Source of the DNA: JBCCSZ01 sp039821145
Lineage (GTDB): Bacteria; Bacteroidota; Bacteroidia; Chitinophagales; Saprospiraceae
DNA length: 64,000 bases
Reading direction: 5' to 3'
Assembly (NCBI GenBank): GCA_039821145.1
Contig: JBCBOS010000014.1
Span: 1 to 64,000 of the forward strand
In this document: positions 26,548 through 35,578 of the stretch, one piece after another
Layout of the letters: each line of letters starts with the position of its first letter
Numbering within the stretch: position 1 is the first letter of the stretch
The notes under the pieces: generated by a model
Database searches by the model: none
The model's input: the letters and a program-made list of their open reading frames with translations, nothing else
What the model was told of the DNA's origin: nothing
Program-made: the position numbers and the translations under genes

Positions 26548-28092
26548 TCAATTGATGCCATTCATCCAGTCTTTGATCCAAGGAGACAGCAACAAGGCGA
26601 GCAAACCGATGAACATCGACAGCAAGCCCAGTACGGCATAGACCGATACATAAGAATACAATTGCTGAAAGTCACTCACCATGGCGGAAAGACCAGCGGC
26701 CTCCATCCCAGTGACCAATTCTACCAACTGCCCCAGCATCCCTTCTGACAATGGATTGGCCACCCCCTCCCGGACTGTTGTCAACTGGGCAATCTTGCCA
26801 GCGAAGAAATGCCCAAAGAAATTGGAAGAAAACCACACCCCCATCATAAAGGCCACGTATTTGGCAGGCGACAACTCCGTCATCTTCGACAAACCAATGG
26901 GAGACAAGAACAATTCTCCGACTGTCAAAATGAAATAGCCCAGGATGAGGTAAAACATGGGGGTTTGCGCCAACTCGTCCATCTGACGGGCAGAGAAGCC
27001 AAAGCAGACAAACCCAAGGCCCAGCAAGATCAGTCCAATCCCGAATTTGACAGCTGAATTGGGGTTGATGTTCCGGCGCGACAAATGCGACCAAAGGGCT
27101 GAGAAGGGAATGGCCAGCAAGATGATGAAGGTACTGTTGATGCTATTGGTTTGGGCGGCATTCAGTCCGATGAGACGTACATTTCTATCGGCAAATAAGG
27201 TCAGCGAACTCCCTGCTTGTTCAAAGATGGCCCAAAACAAGGTGGCCAATACGGTGAAGTAGGCTACCACCAGCAGTCGTTCTTGCTCGACCCGATTGCA
27301 GGAGCGGTAAATCCACACCATGGCAAAGATCAGCAGGAAGGTCACCACCCACACCAGATAATGCTCAAACTCGTAAAAGTAGATCAGAGCTGCCACTGGT
27401 GGTACCGACAAGAAAGCCCCGATGGTCACCTGAGCACCTTTGTCCAGTCCCCACCAACGCTCCTGATAAGCAACAGGATCGGGGGCCAGTCCTTCCTGCC
27501 CAAAGACATTTTGCTGTGTCCCCCGAAAGAAAAATACCAAGCCAACCAACATTCCAATCCCCGCCAACACAAAGCCGTAATGCCAACCGTACAGCTCGGC
27601 CAACCAAGCACACAAGAGCGGCGCGACGGCCCCACCAATGTTGACCCCCATGTAAAAAATGGTAAAGCCAGCGTCCCGCCTCTCATCTCCGGCCTCGTAC
27701 AAGCGCCCGACCATGGAGGAAATATTGGGCTTGAAAAATCCATTGCCTACGATGATGAAGGCCAAAGAAGTGTAAAAGAAAATGGGCGACTCGAAGGTGA
27801 GCAAAAAATGCCCCAATGCCATCAGAATGCCTCCCAGTATGATCCCTTTTCGGTACCCGATGATGCGATCGGCAATGAGGCCGCCAAAGGTGGGTGTGAT
27901 GTAGACCAGGGACATGTAGGCGGCGTAAATGCCAAAGGACATGTCGTCGGTAAACAACAGTTGCTTGGTCATGTACAAGGTGAGCAAGGCGCGCATGCCG
28001 TAGAAGGAGAATCGCTCCCACAGCTCGGCAAAAAAGAGGTAAAACAATCCCCTGGGGTGGCCCCATGTTTGGGGAGTCGGTGCAGTTGACAT
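26548..28092 (-). CDS. POT/PTR-family proton:oligopeptide transporter
   Basis: This inner-membrane MFS protein of 514 residues imports di- and tripeptides with protons. The first helix carries the family motif AELWERFSFYGMRALL (ExxERF). The PTR2 signature region GVNIGGAVAPLLCAWLAELY and TPTFGGLIADRIIGYRKGII are present. About 14 membrane segments can be counted, including FLILGYFILTVGELFLSPIG-type helices (the Pro-Ile-Gly is conserved). Downstream is the lyase gene (gap 44 bases), so the two may be co-transcribed. Confidence 0.93.
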   Translation of the reverse strand: MSTAPTPQTWGHPRGLFYLFFAELWERFSFYGMRALLTLYMTKQLLFTDDMSFGIYAAYMSLVYITPTFGGLIADRIIGYRKGIILGGILMALGHFLLTFESPIFFYTSLAFIIVGNGFFKPNISSMVGRLYEAGDERRDAGFTIFYMGVNIGGAVAPLLCAWLAELYGWHYGFVLAGIGMLVGLVFFFRGTQQNVFGQEGLAPDPVAYQERWWGLDKGAQVTIGAFLSVPPVAALIYFYEFEHYLVWVVTFLLIFAMVWIYRSCNRVEQERLLVVAYFTVLATLFWAIFEQAGSSLTLFADRNVRLIGLNAAQTNSINSTFIILLAIPFSALWSHLSRRNINPNSAVKFGIGLILLGLGFVCFGFSARQMDELAQTPMFYLILGYFILTVGELFLSPIGLSKMTELSPAKYVAFMMGVWFSSNFFGHFFAGKIAQLTTVREGVANPLSEGMLGQLVELVTGMEAAGLSAMVSDFQQLYSYVSVYAVLGLLSMFIGLLALLLSPWIKDWMNGIN

Positions 28093-28233
28093 AGGCTGGA
28101 AAGATGAAAGAGTGACGAAATAAAAACAATGGTGCTACTACTGGACAACAATGTAGTCGCACAGCTTTCGTCCTCTGACCGCTGTCGCAAAAAATCGCAA
28201 AAAATTGTTGGCTGTAAGGATGTGTAAGGCGGG

Positions 28234-29394
28234 TTACAATTGCTTACAAACCTCTCTATAGGCTTGATTCTCAGAGTTTTTCAAAAACTCTTTCAGCAAT
28301 GCATCTTCAATCTTGATGTTTTCGGGCACCATGCGAAGGCGGTATTGTCCTTGCCCGAGAAAGGTAAACAAATCGCGCCGCTCCAGCTTTTGCTCCTCTT
28401 CCACTTGTAGGATGTCGTTGATGTTGTCGATGATTCGACTGAGGTATGATTGGTTTTTGATCTCTCCCCCGGCATGCACGCCGATGCTCTGCTCCTCCCC
28501 TTCGCCAAACTTTCGCCGGAGGGCAAACTTGAACAGGTTTTTGTACTGGGTCGTGCGGGCCTTGAAGTCGATCAATTGGTCGTGGACATCTTTGGAGGGA
28601 ATGTTGAGTTTGACCAATGACCAGTCCAAAAATCGCAAGGACATCTCATTGGGCCGGGGGGCGTTGGCCAGTTGGATGACCCAGCTGGTGGCCAGCAAAA
28701 GGAAGATGGAAATCAGGGAAGTCTTGGCAATGATCTTGAGCAAGTTGTTGGCAAAGCCGTCGTCGAAACCCCGAAAAACTTCTGGCAATTGGGACACGAA
28801 CATCAACAGGATGATCAAGACGGAGATGTACGCAACGATCCGCAAGCCCCGATGGACAAAGGTTCGGTAAAAGGACACCAACAGCAATCCCGACAAAAAG
28901 GCCGACAAGATCAGATCGGGAATGGCGCTGATCTTCATGCCATAAGCCTCATTGTCTTCTCCCAAAAATTGGGGAAAGGCCAAGGTCAAAATGGCCACTG
29001 CAATGATCATCCCTACGATCTTTTTGATGTTGGCGGGGTTGTGGTAAATGAAGGCGGGAGCGTGAGAAAAGTAGAAAAGCGCCAGGAGCAAGAACAGATT
29101 GTTGAGGGTGGAAAACAAATTGATGCCCAACTGAAAACTGATCCTCCCCTCTGCCTGCAACACACCACCGCCATAGGCCCAACAGCCGGACAACACCCAG
29201 ACAAACATCGCCAAACTCAGGTACAACAATCCTTTGTCTACCCGCATCTGCGAGTCGTCCTCTTCCAAAATCTGACGAAAGCGGCGCCGAATGTTGTACC
29301 AAATGGCCAACAGCAAGACAGCCCCGGTCAGGGATATGAAGATGTGGGCTAGGTGGTGAAACCTGGCTACCTCCTGGATGTCACTTGGATTCAT
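28234..29394 (-). CDS. Seven-helix membrane protein with C-terminal cytosolic domain, unknown
   Basis: 386 residues from the ATG at 29394, which overlaps the decarboxylase stop codon by 4 bases (ATGA), implying translational coupling. Seven hydrophobic helices span about residues 13-250 (for example LLYLSLAMFVWVLSG, LFLLLALFYFSHAPAFIYH, SLISIFLLLATSW). A soluble C-terminal domain of ~130 residues follows (SLVKLNIPSKDVHDQLIDF, YLSRIIDNINDILQVEEEQ). No histidine kinase, cyclase or other catalytic motif is seen. A sensor or transporter role is possible but not supported by a known family. Confidence 0.75.
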   Translation of the reverse strand: MNPSDIQEVARFHHLAHIFISLTGAVLLLAIWYNIRRRFRQILEEDDSQMRVDKGLLYLSLAMFVWVLSGCWAYGGGVLQAEGRISFQLGINLFSTLNNLFLLLALFYFSHAPAFIYHNPANIKKIVGMIIAVAILTLAFPQFLGEDNEAYGMKISAIPDLILSAFLSGLLLVSFYRTFVHRGLRIVAYISVLIILLMFVSQLPEVFRGFDDGFANNLLKIIAKTSLISIFLLLATSWVIQLANAPRPNEMSLRFLDWSLVKLNIPSKDVHDQLIDFKARTTQYKNLFKFALRRKFGEGEEQSIGVHAGGEIKNQSYLSRIIDNINDILQVEEEQKLERRDLFTFLGQGQYRLRMVPENIKIEDALLKEFLKNSENQAYREVCKQL

Positions 29395-30839
29395 TGAGGA
29401 ATTTCTGGTCCTGCCACAGCGGCTAATCGAACACAAGATAACAATTCCTCAAAATCCTGCACATCCGTCATCGGGTTCATGATGGTGGTCCGCAGGTAAT
29501 GCCGTCCCCGAATCTTGGTCTCGACGATGTAAAAGCGCCCCTGCTCGATCAAGTGCTGACGAATCTGCGCATTGAGGGCATCCCACTGTTCCGCGGCCAA
29601 GTCGGAAGGCACATAGCGAAAACAGACAATGTTGGCATCTGGCTCGGGCAACAAACACTCAAAATCCTCCTGTGCTGCCAACAGGCGGGCAAATTGCCTT
29701 CCCGCATCGTACAATTTGCTCACAAAGGCATCAAATGCAGCGGCACCATGCAGTTTGTACAAGGCATAAAACCGCAGACTCATCATCAATTTGGTACATT
29801 CAAAGGTTCGCCGGGCCAGATTGTGCCACTCTCTTCCCTCTGCCTTGGACCACAAGTATTGGGCTTTTTGGCTGAAGGTGGCATGGGAATGTGCTCCGTT
29901 TTTGAACAGCAATGCCGTGGCCACCGATGGGGTCATCATCATCTTGTGGCAATCAATGACAATGGAATCTGCCTGTTCCAGCCCCTTGAGCAGATGTCGG
30001 TAGCGAGCAGAAAAGATGGCCGCTCCACCATGGGCACCATCCACGTGAAACCACAACCCGTGCGCTTGGCAAAAGGCCGCCATCTCCTCCAGGCGATCGT
30101 AGGTACCCGTAGCCGTAGAAGGAGCACTGCCCACCACTGCCACAACGGTTTTGCCCTTGGCAACAGCCTCCCGATGGTATTTTTCCAAAAGATCCGTTCG
30201 CATTCGGAAGTTCTCGTCCACCGGTACTTTCACAATGCCCTCTTCTCCCCAGCCCATGATGCGCACCGCCCGGTCGACACAGTAATGCGCCTCCTCTGAT
30301 ACGAGCAAACAAAACTGCTCTCGACTTCCCTCTTTCCAGGGATCCAACTGTGATTGGTGCTGGCGGGCGCAGAGCAAGGCCGTCAGGTTGGCCAGCGTTC
30401 CGCCGGAGGTGAGCACCCCATCTGCAGCTTCTGGATAGCCAATGCTTTGGTTTAGGATGTTGACCACCACCTTTTCGATGGCAGTCCCGGCCTGCCCCAT
30501 TTCGTAGACGCCCATCCCATTGTTGAGCAGGCCGTCCAACAGAGAAGTCAGGGCAGCCATGGGAGCGGCCACTGAGATTTGGTGCCCCATGTAGCGGGGA
30601 TGGTGCAGGTGAATGCTTTTGTCCAGGATGTCGCGAAACAATTGCTCGGGATGCTGTGGATCGGCCTGGTAATCGGTCCAGTATTGCAAAGCGTCTTGGG
30701 GTTCTTCCCATCGAATGACAGCTTCGTCAGGCCGCTTTTGGACGTGTTGGAGGTGGTCGGCCAATAGATCTACCAATGCGTGACCAGCCTTGCGAAAGGC
30801 TTCCGGGTCGTATACTTTTTGTAGCAGGTTCTTATCCAT
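29391..30839 (-). CDS. Group II pyridoxal-dependent amino-acid decarboxylase
   Basis: 482 residues from the ATG at 30839. The order of motifs is that of aromatic-amino-acid/diaminobutyrate decarboxylases: HHPRYMGHQISVAAPMAAL, VLTSGGTLANLTALLCARQ, HVDGAHGGAAIF and the cofactor lysine in VIDCHKMMMTP (about residue 300). It is cytosolic and should remove the carboxylate from an amino acid to make an amine; the substrate is not readable. It sits in a compact operon behind DUF6090 (18-base gap) and is coupled to the 7TM gene. It is distinct from the lyase-like paralogous family member at 25067. Confidence 0.88.
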   Translation of the reverse strand: MDKNLLQKVYDPEAFRKAGHALVDLLADHLQHVQKRPDEAVIRWEEPQDALQYWTDYQADPQHPEQLFRDILDKSIHLHHPRYMGHQISVAAPMAALTSLLDGLLNNGMGVYEMGQAGTAIEKVVVNILNQSIGYPEAADGVLTSGGTLANLTALLCARQHQSQLDPWKEGSREQFCLLVSEEAHYCVDRAVRIMGWGEEGIVKVPVDENFRMRTDLLEKYHREAVAKGKTVVAVVGSAPSTATGTYDRLEEMAAFCQAHGLWFHVDGAHGGAAIFSARYRHLLKGLEQADSIVIDCHKMMMTPSVATALLFKNGAHSHATFSQKAQYLWSKAEGREWHNLARRTFECTKLMMSLRFYALYKLHGAAAFDAFVSKLYDAGRQFARLLAAQEDFECLLPEPDANIVCFRYVPSDLAAEQWDALNAQIRQHLIEQGRFYIVETKIRGRHYLRTTIMNPMTDVQDFEELLSCVRLAAVAGPEIPQ

Positions 30840-30857
30840 AGTGAGGTAAAAAAACAC

Positions 30858-31520
30858 TCATTGCTCTGCTCGGTAGGCTTCCAGGCGCACCTTCATGGCC
30901 GCTGCTTTTTCGATGGCTTCTTTTGAGATTTCGGAGGCCATCTGAAAGCTTCCGTACAAGCTGTTGAGTATGTTTCGAAGATTTTTTTTGTCCATAAAAG
31001 AATAGTCGCCTCTGAAGATGGCGTCGTAATCCATTTCATAAACCGCGAAGTCCCCAAAGTAGTTCTCGTGGATGGTTCGTTGCCGATCATAGTCTTGCTC
31101 CACCAGGAGGTGATAAGAGTAATGACCCTCCAATTCTTTTTGCAACTGGATGTCGTTCAGGGTGTGAAAGTGTCCCGAGTTGACCAGTGTTTTGTAGGTG
31201 ATGTCGTTGGGCTGGAAGTGAACCATCTTGGTGTACTCAAAGATTTTTCGCCAGATGGAGTCGCGTCCATCCTTCTTACCATAGAGGTAGGGGCGCAGGC
31301 CATTGATCCCTTGGATGTTTGCCTCAAAAGTGGCGATGTTTTCCTCCAGATGACTCTGCTCTGCTTCCAGATCGGTGATGAGTCCATCCAAATAAATGAG
31401 GCGCATTTTTCGCTCCTTGGCACCCATTGCCCAATTGTTGAGGGCAAAGGCGATGGTGATGCCGATGATGACAATGATGATTTCTCCAATGGCGTAGCGC
31501 CAGTTGATTTTTTGCAGCAT
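30858..31520 (-). CDS. DUF6090-like membrane-anchored protein
   Basis: About 220 residues from the ATG at 31520. The N-terminus INWRYAIGEIIIVIIGITIA (then FALNNW) is the hallmark of the Bacteroidota family DUF6090: one membrane helix followed by a helical, probably periplasmic, domain (KMRLIYLDGLITDLEAEQSH, TLVNSGHFHTLNDIQLQKEL). The function of the family is not known to me. It lies between the coiled-coil gene (14-base gap) and the decarboxylase gene in the same operon. Confidence 0.8.
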   Translation of the reverse strand: MLQKINWRYAIGEIIIVIIGITIAFALNNWAMGAKERKMRLIYLDGLITDLEAEQSHLEENIATFEANIQGINGLRPYLYGKKDGRDSIWRKIFEYTKMVHFQPNDITYKTLVNSGHFHTLNDIQLQKELEGHYSYHLLVEQDYDRQRTIHENYFGDFAVYEMDYDAIFRGDYSFMDKKNLRNILNSLYGSFQMASEISKEAIEKAAAMKVRLEAYRAEQ

Positions 31521-31534
31521 GGGGGTCGTTTTTC

Positions 31535-32476
31535 TCAAGAAAAATGCTGTTCCAGGATTTGGGTCAGCTCTTTCTTATCGGTAGAGATGTACTCTTCTGT
31601 TTTTTCGATCTCGTAGCGCAGGATGGATAGGATGCGGGTGATTTTGTCTTTGTACAACAGGATGAGTCCAATGCTGTTGGTGATGCGCGATTTGACCACC
31701 CAATCCGTGATCAGATTGTCGATCAATTGGTCCAAGAACAATTGCATCTCCTGAACTTGTCTCAGGTAGTTCATCTCGTAATGGTCCGACAGGTCGTACA
31801 ATTCTTTTTCAAAGCGGACCAATTGGCGATGGGTTTTGTAGATGTCGTTTTTGATCTTCCGCACCGATTGGTTGCGCACTTCGTAGGTATACTTGTAACG
31901 GGTTCGGCCCCAGGACTCAATTCTCTCCAGGTCCATGATCGTTTGTCCAAAGTATTCAATTACCTTTTCCCCTCGCCGAATGGCTTCCTGAATTTCCTTT
32001 CGCTTGGCTTGGTTGTTGGCCATTCGGGTTTCGTAAAACAAGATGTCCTTGCTGAGCGGATGTCCTTCCAGCTTGAGTTGCTTGATCTTTTGGGCGAGCA
32101 GTTCATCCAGTCGGTGCTCCGATTGAAATTTGCTGCTGTAATTGGCCAGCAGGCGTTCTTTTTGCTGTCGCAAGCCAGCCATGCTGCTCAGGATTCCCTT
32201 TCGTTTGAGGACAAAATAGAGCAATTCCTGTTTTTCCAATTCGAGGGCCTCCTCCTTTTTGCCAAGCAATTTCTGAAAGAGCGAATACAAGTTCAGGCGA
32301 CTGAGTCGATCCACATCCTCCATCTCCTCTTCAATGCTTCGTTCAATGTCGGCCAATTCGGCTTCGTTGTCCAACAGCATGCGGTCGATGTTTTTCAGAT
32401 AGGTTTCTGTTTTTCGCTTGGCCTGCACCTCCTGAAACACTCGCTTGAGTTCCTTGTCTAGTACTTGTATCTTCAA
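31535..32476 (-). CDS. Coiled-coil protein, unknown function
   Basis: The 313-residue, highly charged protein is rich in Glu/Lys/Arg/Leu heptads over nearly its full length (DIERSIEEEMEDVDRL, KEEALELEKQELLYFVLKRK). It has no signal peptide; a short hydrophobic stretch (SIGLILLYKDKITRIL) is near the C-terminus. The start is a TTG five bases downstream of the MtfA-like stop; no in-frame ATG is nearby, so start assignment is uncertain. It is probably cytosolic and part of the MtfA-like/DUF6090/decarboxylase operon. Confidence 0.65.
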   Translation of the reverse strand: MKIQVLDKELKRVFQEVQAKRKTETYLKNIDRMLLDNEAELADIERSIEEEMEDVDRLSRLNLYSLFQKLLGKKEEALELEKQELLYFVLKRKGILSSMAGLRQQKERLLANYSSKFQSEHRLDELLAQKIKQLKLEGHPLSKDILFYETRMANNQAKRKEIQEAIRRGEKVIEYFGQTIMDLERIESWGRTRYKYTYEVRNQSVRKIKNDIYKTHRQLVRFEKELYDLSDHYEMNYLRQVQEMQLFLDQLIDNLITDWVVKSRITNSIGLILLYKDKITRILSILRYEIEKTEEYISTDKKELTQILEQHFS

Positions 32477-32480
32477 GAGC

Positions 32481-33260
32481 TCATCGTTTTTGGGTCAAAT
32501 CCTGGTCAAATATTTCTTCCAGCATCTCGTAGAGTTCCGGATGTTTCTTTTTGAGCAAAAAGGGCCGTTCGAAAAAGTATTCACTCAACACGGCAAAAAA
32601 CTCTTCTCGCCCGGTGCTTGCATAGGGATGGATGTCGCTCTTCCGGCTGGCAATGACTTCCAACTTCCGCTCGATCATGTCCATCCAAGGGATGACGTAC
32701 TGGCGCTCCAGCAAGGCTCTTGGAATCCCATCTACCGAACCGTCGGACTTGTCGATCAGGTGAACAAACTCGTGTATGGCGGTATTGCGCTTGTCGGTTT
32801 CGTTTTGAAATCCCTGCCGGAGGGCCGTCTTGGAGAGCACCATTTTGCCATCCATGAAACCCGTGCCCACCATGCCGAGTATGGGCCGATCCTTGCCAGT
32901 GGTGTCAAACGACATGTTGAAGCTGCTCGGATACAAGAGGATTTCGTCCAAATTTTTGTACTTCCACTCGGGAAAACCAAAGATGGGAATCACAGCACTG
33001 GCACCGATCAAGAGTTTGTCCAAGTCTTCCACCTCCGTTTCCACCCCCGTAATGGTGCAATTGGCGAGGAATTCCATCAACTTTCGCTCAAACAAAAGCT
33101 TTTGCGCTGCTGTCAGGCGAGCGTAGTATTTGACATGCTTGCCGAGAACGGGCCGCCAGGCATCCGGAAAGCTGGCTCCAGGCAAGAAGGTGCGTTGCTG
33201 CCGTCGGTACCAGTACCAAGCAGCTGCAGCCAATAGTGGGATGAGCCAATAAATTGTCAT
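32481..33260 (-). CDS. mtfA: MtfA-like zinc metallopeptidase
   Basis: The 259-residue protein belongs to the M90/MtfA family, whose E. coli member binds the glucose repressor Mlc and has aminopeptidase activity. The zinc site is NTAIHEFVHLIDKSDGSVDG (HEFVH, about residue 163), with a third ligand Glu likely in FAVLSEYFFERP. An N-terminal membrane helix (MTIYWLIPLLAAAAWYWYRR) distinguishes it from the soluble E. coli protein, as in many Bacteroidota forms. It is the first gene of a five-gene compact operon and may process or sense a partner in it. Confidence 0.85.
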   Translation of the reverse strand: MTIYWLIPLLAAAAWYWYRRQQRTFLPGASFPDAWRPVLGKHVKYYARLTAAQKLLFERKLMEFLANCTITGVETEVEDLDKLLIGASAVIPIFGFPEWKYKNLDEILLYPSSFNMSFDTTGKDRPILGMVGTGFMDGKMVLSKTALRQGFQNETDKRNTAIHEFVHLIDKSDGSVDGIPRALLERQYVIPWMDMIERKLEVIASRKSDIHPYASTGREEFFAVLSEYFFERPFLLKKKHPELYEMLEEIFDQDLTQKR

Positions 33261-33320
33261 GGCAGCAGAGGTTCTTTATCGGATGGACAGATGGGATTGG
33301 GCAGGCCCAAAAATGCTTGT

Positions 33321-33806
33321 TCAGGAAACAGCCCTCCTGGAAAATTGATCTTCATAGCGATAATATCGGATGTCTGTCAAACAAATCACAATCATGGAGA
33401 TAAGAATAATACTTGGCAAAGACAAATTCATGAGGGCATTCCACGTAAATGATTCCCAACTGGTGCGGCCAACAAAGAGAAAGATGATGATGCCGTAAGA
33501 GACCGTAGAAAACAGTCGGTATCGCTGGGGAGCACGGGCCAGCGGCGCGCGTCTGATTTCCATGCCCGCCTGCCGAAGGTTGTAAAATGCCGTGAACAGA
33601 AGGAAACCCGACGGGATCGACAAGCCCAGAAAATAGAAGAAAATCTGCATGCCGCCATAGCCGGGTGGAATGTCAACATTGTCAATCCATCGGTAGCCGA
33701 GATAGAGCATGACAAAGATGCGGATCATTCCCACATAGCGCAGGTACTCCTCCAAAGGGGGAATCCGGTCCAGCTCATCTTCGTCTAAAATCGATCGATT
33801 GGCCAT
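33321..33806 (-). CDS. Hypothetical four-helix membrane protein
   Basis: The 161-residue protein has a short charged N-terminus (MANRSILDEDELDRIPP) and four hydrophobic helices (MIRIFVMLYLGYRW, IFFYFLGLSIPSGFLLF, YGIIIFLFVG, LPSIILISMIVICLT). No family is recognised. It lies 60 bases upstream of the MtfA-like gene on the same strand. Confidence 0.6.
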   Translation of the reverse strand: MANRSILDEDELDRIPPLEEYLRYVGMIRIFVMLYLGYRWIDNVDIPPGYGGMQIFFYFLGLSIPSGFLLFTAFYNLRQAGMEIRRAPLARAPQRYRLFSTVSYGIIIFLFVGRTSWESFTWNALMNLSLPSIILISMIVICLTDIRYYRYEDQFSRRAVS

Positions 33807-33901
33807 ACATGTGGTTTTGTATCAGGGATACAACGCAAAACGGAGAAGGCAAATTGGCTTTCTCTCGGCAGTATTCTTCTCAGTGCAGAAAAGATGCCAC
33901 C

Positions 33902-34579
33902 TTACTCCACCTGCACGGCCAGAATGCCAAAGCTGTTGACGAGGTCGCGGCGGGTACTCAAGAGCTGGTTGCTGTCGAACAATTCGAAATTGCTCAAGCC
34001 ACTGTTGCTGAAATTGAACCGATACCTACCGGGACATTCCAAGCCGTCCACCGGGAAGGTAGCTGTCGCACTTTCGGAAGGATTGCCATCCTGCCAGTAA
34101 AAGTAGAAGGTGCCCTTTCGCTTGGGAACCAAATAGAATCGAAGGGAGTAGGTGTTGCCCTCTTGCTCTGGCTCAAATAGATGGACTTCTTCTTCGTTGA
34201 GGGAACTGCCTGCCGGAATCGCCCGACGCTCTCCCATTTGCAATATCAATTTGAAGTCCTCCTTGGCAGAAGGATACTGGTCCAAATCTCCTTTGTCGTG
34301 ATTGTAGTCCTTGAGGGCAAGGGCCGGGCGCACGTTCAAGTTCTCGATGTTGACGGGCTGGCCCGACAGGCCATCGACCAATTCGGCTGCATAGCGCATC
34401 TCGATCTCGATGCTGTCGGACAAGGAGATGGTCCCGCTCCGAAGGTCATTGCTCACGGCCAATTCAAAGGCATAGGCCAAATTGGAATCGCAATTTTTTT
34501 CATTTTTGGAGCCGCAGGAAGTCCAGCACAGCAGACTTGTCAGTGCCAGCAACAGCCCCATACATTTTTGTTTGTTCAT
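33902..34579 (-). CDS. Hypothetical lipoprotein
   Basis: 225 residues from the ATG at 34579, which gives a lipoprotein signal MNKQKCMGLLLALTSLLC and lipobox WTSCGS. The longer frame to 34654 would place that signal internally and is rejected. The mature part is beta-rich (SLSDSIEIEMRYAAELVDG, YSLRFYLVPKRKGTFYFYW), consistent with an envelope protein. A C-terminal segment (NQLLSTRRDLVNSFGILAV) is well formed. No family is recognised. Confidence 0.7.
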   Translation of the reverse strand: MNKQKCMGLLLALTSLLCWTSCGSKNEKNCDSNLAYAFELAVSNDLRSGTISLSDSIEIEMRYAAELVDGLSGQPVNIENLNVRPALALKDYNHDKGDLDQYPSAKEDFKLILQMGERRAIPAGSSLNEEEVHLFEPEQEGNTYSLRFYLVPKRKGTFYFYWQDGNPSESATATFPVDGLECPGRYRFNFSNSGLSNFELFDSNQLLSTRRDLVNSFGILAVQVE

Positions 34580-34658
34580 ATAGCTTCCGTTTGTCCCCAT
34601 AAGATACAGCTTTTGGCTTGAATTGAGGGAGATTCGTTGCTCTTTCCTCTCCAACTGC

Positions 34659-35309
34659 TCAGAAGTACATGGAGAGGGCCCAGTAGAGGAAGAAGACCGA
34701 TTTGGGTAGGAAATCGAATAGGTAGGGCGCGCGGGTGTCGTTGCGCATCATGGCGGAGCCAATGTACAGGCACGAAAGGCCGTTGAGCAAAATGGCGAAG
34801 ATGCCAGCATAGGACGCCAAATTCCAGCTTTCAAATTTGAACAAAACAAAGCTCATGCAAGCCATCCACCCCATCACAAAGATGTAAAGCAGCCCCCTGG
34901 ATTGTCGCTCTTCCTGGTAAAACTTCTCGTTGAGGGGCAAAAGGGCATACTGCAGCAGGATTCCCACAATGGAAAATAGCAAAATGGCACTTCCCCCCGC
35001 CCAGCTGCTGATCCGAAACTGGACCCCAACCAAATAGCCAAGCCAGGACAGCAGCCCCAATATGGCCAGTCCCAAGGCAATCCAGGGATTGACATTGCGC
35101 CAAAAGCGAAGAAAGGGAAAGATAATTTGACTCACCACAAAGACCAAAAGAACCAGTAGGCGGCCCAAAAATCGCAGCTCCCCACTCAATAGCTGCATCC
35201 CGATCTGGACAAATACCAAGACCAGCAACAAGACCATTTCTACCAAAGCGAGCTTCGACAAGACGTGTTTGCTCGGTTTTTCCTCGTAATCAAGTATGTC
35301 ATCTTGCAA
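34659..35309 (-). CDS. Hypothetical polytopic membrane protein
   Basis: The 216-residue protein has six to seven hydrophobic helices (LALVEMVLLLVLVFVQIGM, LGRLLVLLVFVVSQIIF, ALGLAILGLLSWLGYLVG, ILLFSIVGILLQYALLP, GWMACMSFVLF, IFAILLNGLSCLYIG). No functional motif is seen. It is close to the lipoprotein gene and to the small protein at 35340, suggesting a run of envelope genes. Confidence 0.65.
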   Translation of the reverse strand: MQDDILDYEEKPSKHVLSKLALVEMVLLLVLVFVQIGMQLLSGELRFLGRLLVLLVFVVSQIIFPFLRFWRNVNPWIALGLAILGLLSWLGYLVGVQFRISSWAGGSAILLFSIVGILLQYALLPLNEKFYQEERQSRGLLYIFVMGWMACMSFVLFKFESWNLASYAGIFAILLNGLSCLYIGSAMMRNDTRAPYLFDFLPKSVFFLYWALSMYF

Positions 35310-35339
35310 AACACATCATTTTTTGGATACCAATGCTTC

Positions 35340-35534
35340 TCATTCTTGTTCTTCTTTTTTCCATTTTTGCCGCATGCCTTCTGCCACAGAAAAGACCACC
35401 AAGCCAACCCAAAAAAACAAATCTACTTGCTTGGCTCCTTCGTCTCCTACTTGGGCAAAGATGCCGTAGATCATGGAAGAGGCAGATAGCAAAAAGAGGA
35501 GATTGACCAGCCATTTTTTGTGCTGCGGTTTCAT
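35340..35534 (-). CDS. Small two-helix membrane protein
   Basis: The 64-residue protein, MKPQHKKWLVNLLFLLSASS then a second helix (LFFWVGLVVFSVAEGM) and a Lys/Glu-rich tail, has the balance of a real small membrane protein. It fits a 269-base gap between same-strand genes. No family is recognised. Confidence 0.55.
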   Translation of the reverse strand: MKPQHKKWLVNLLFLLSASSMIYGIFAQVGDEGAKQVDLFFWVGLVVFSVAEGMRQKWKKEEQE

Positions 35535-35578
35535 TGTCTAGCGGTTGGGATGAGAAAAATTACACGGTAGGATGTGGC

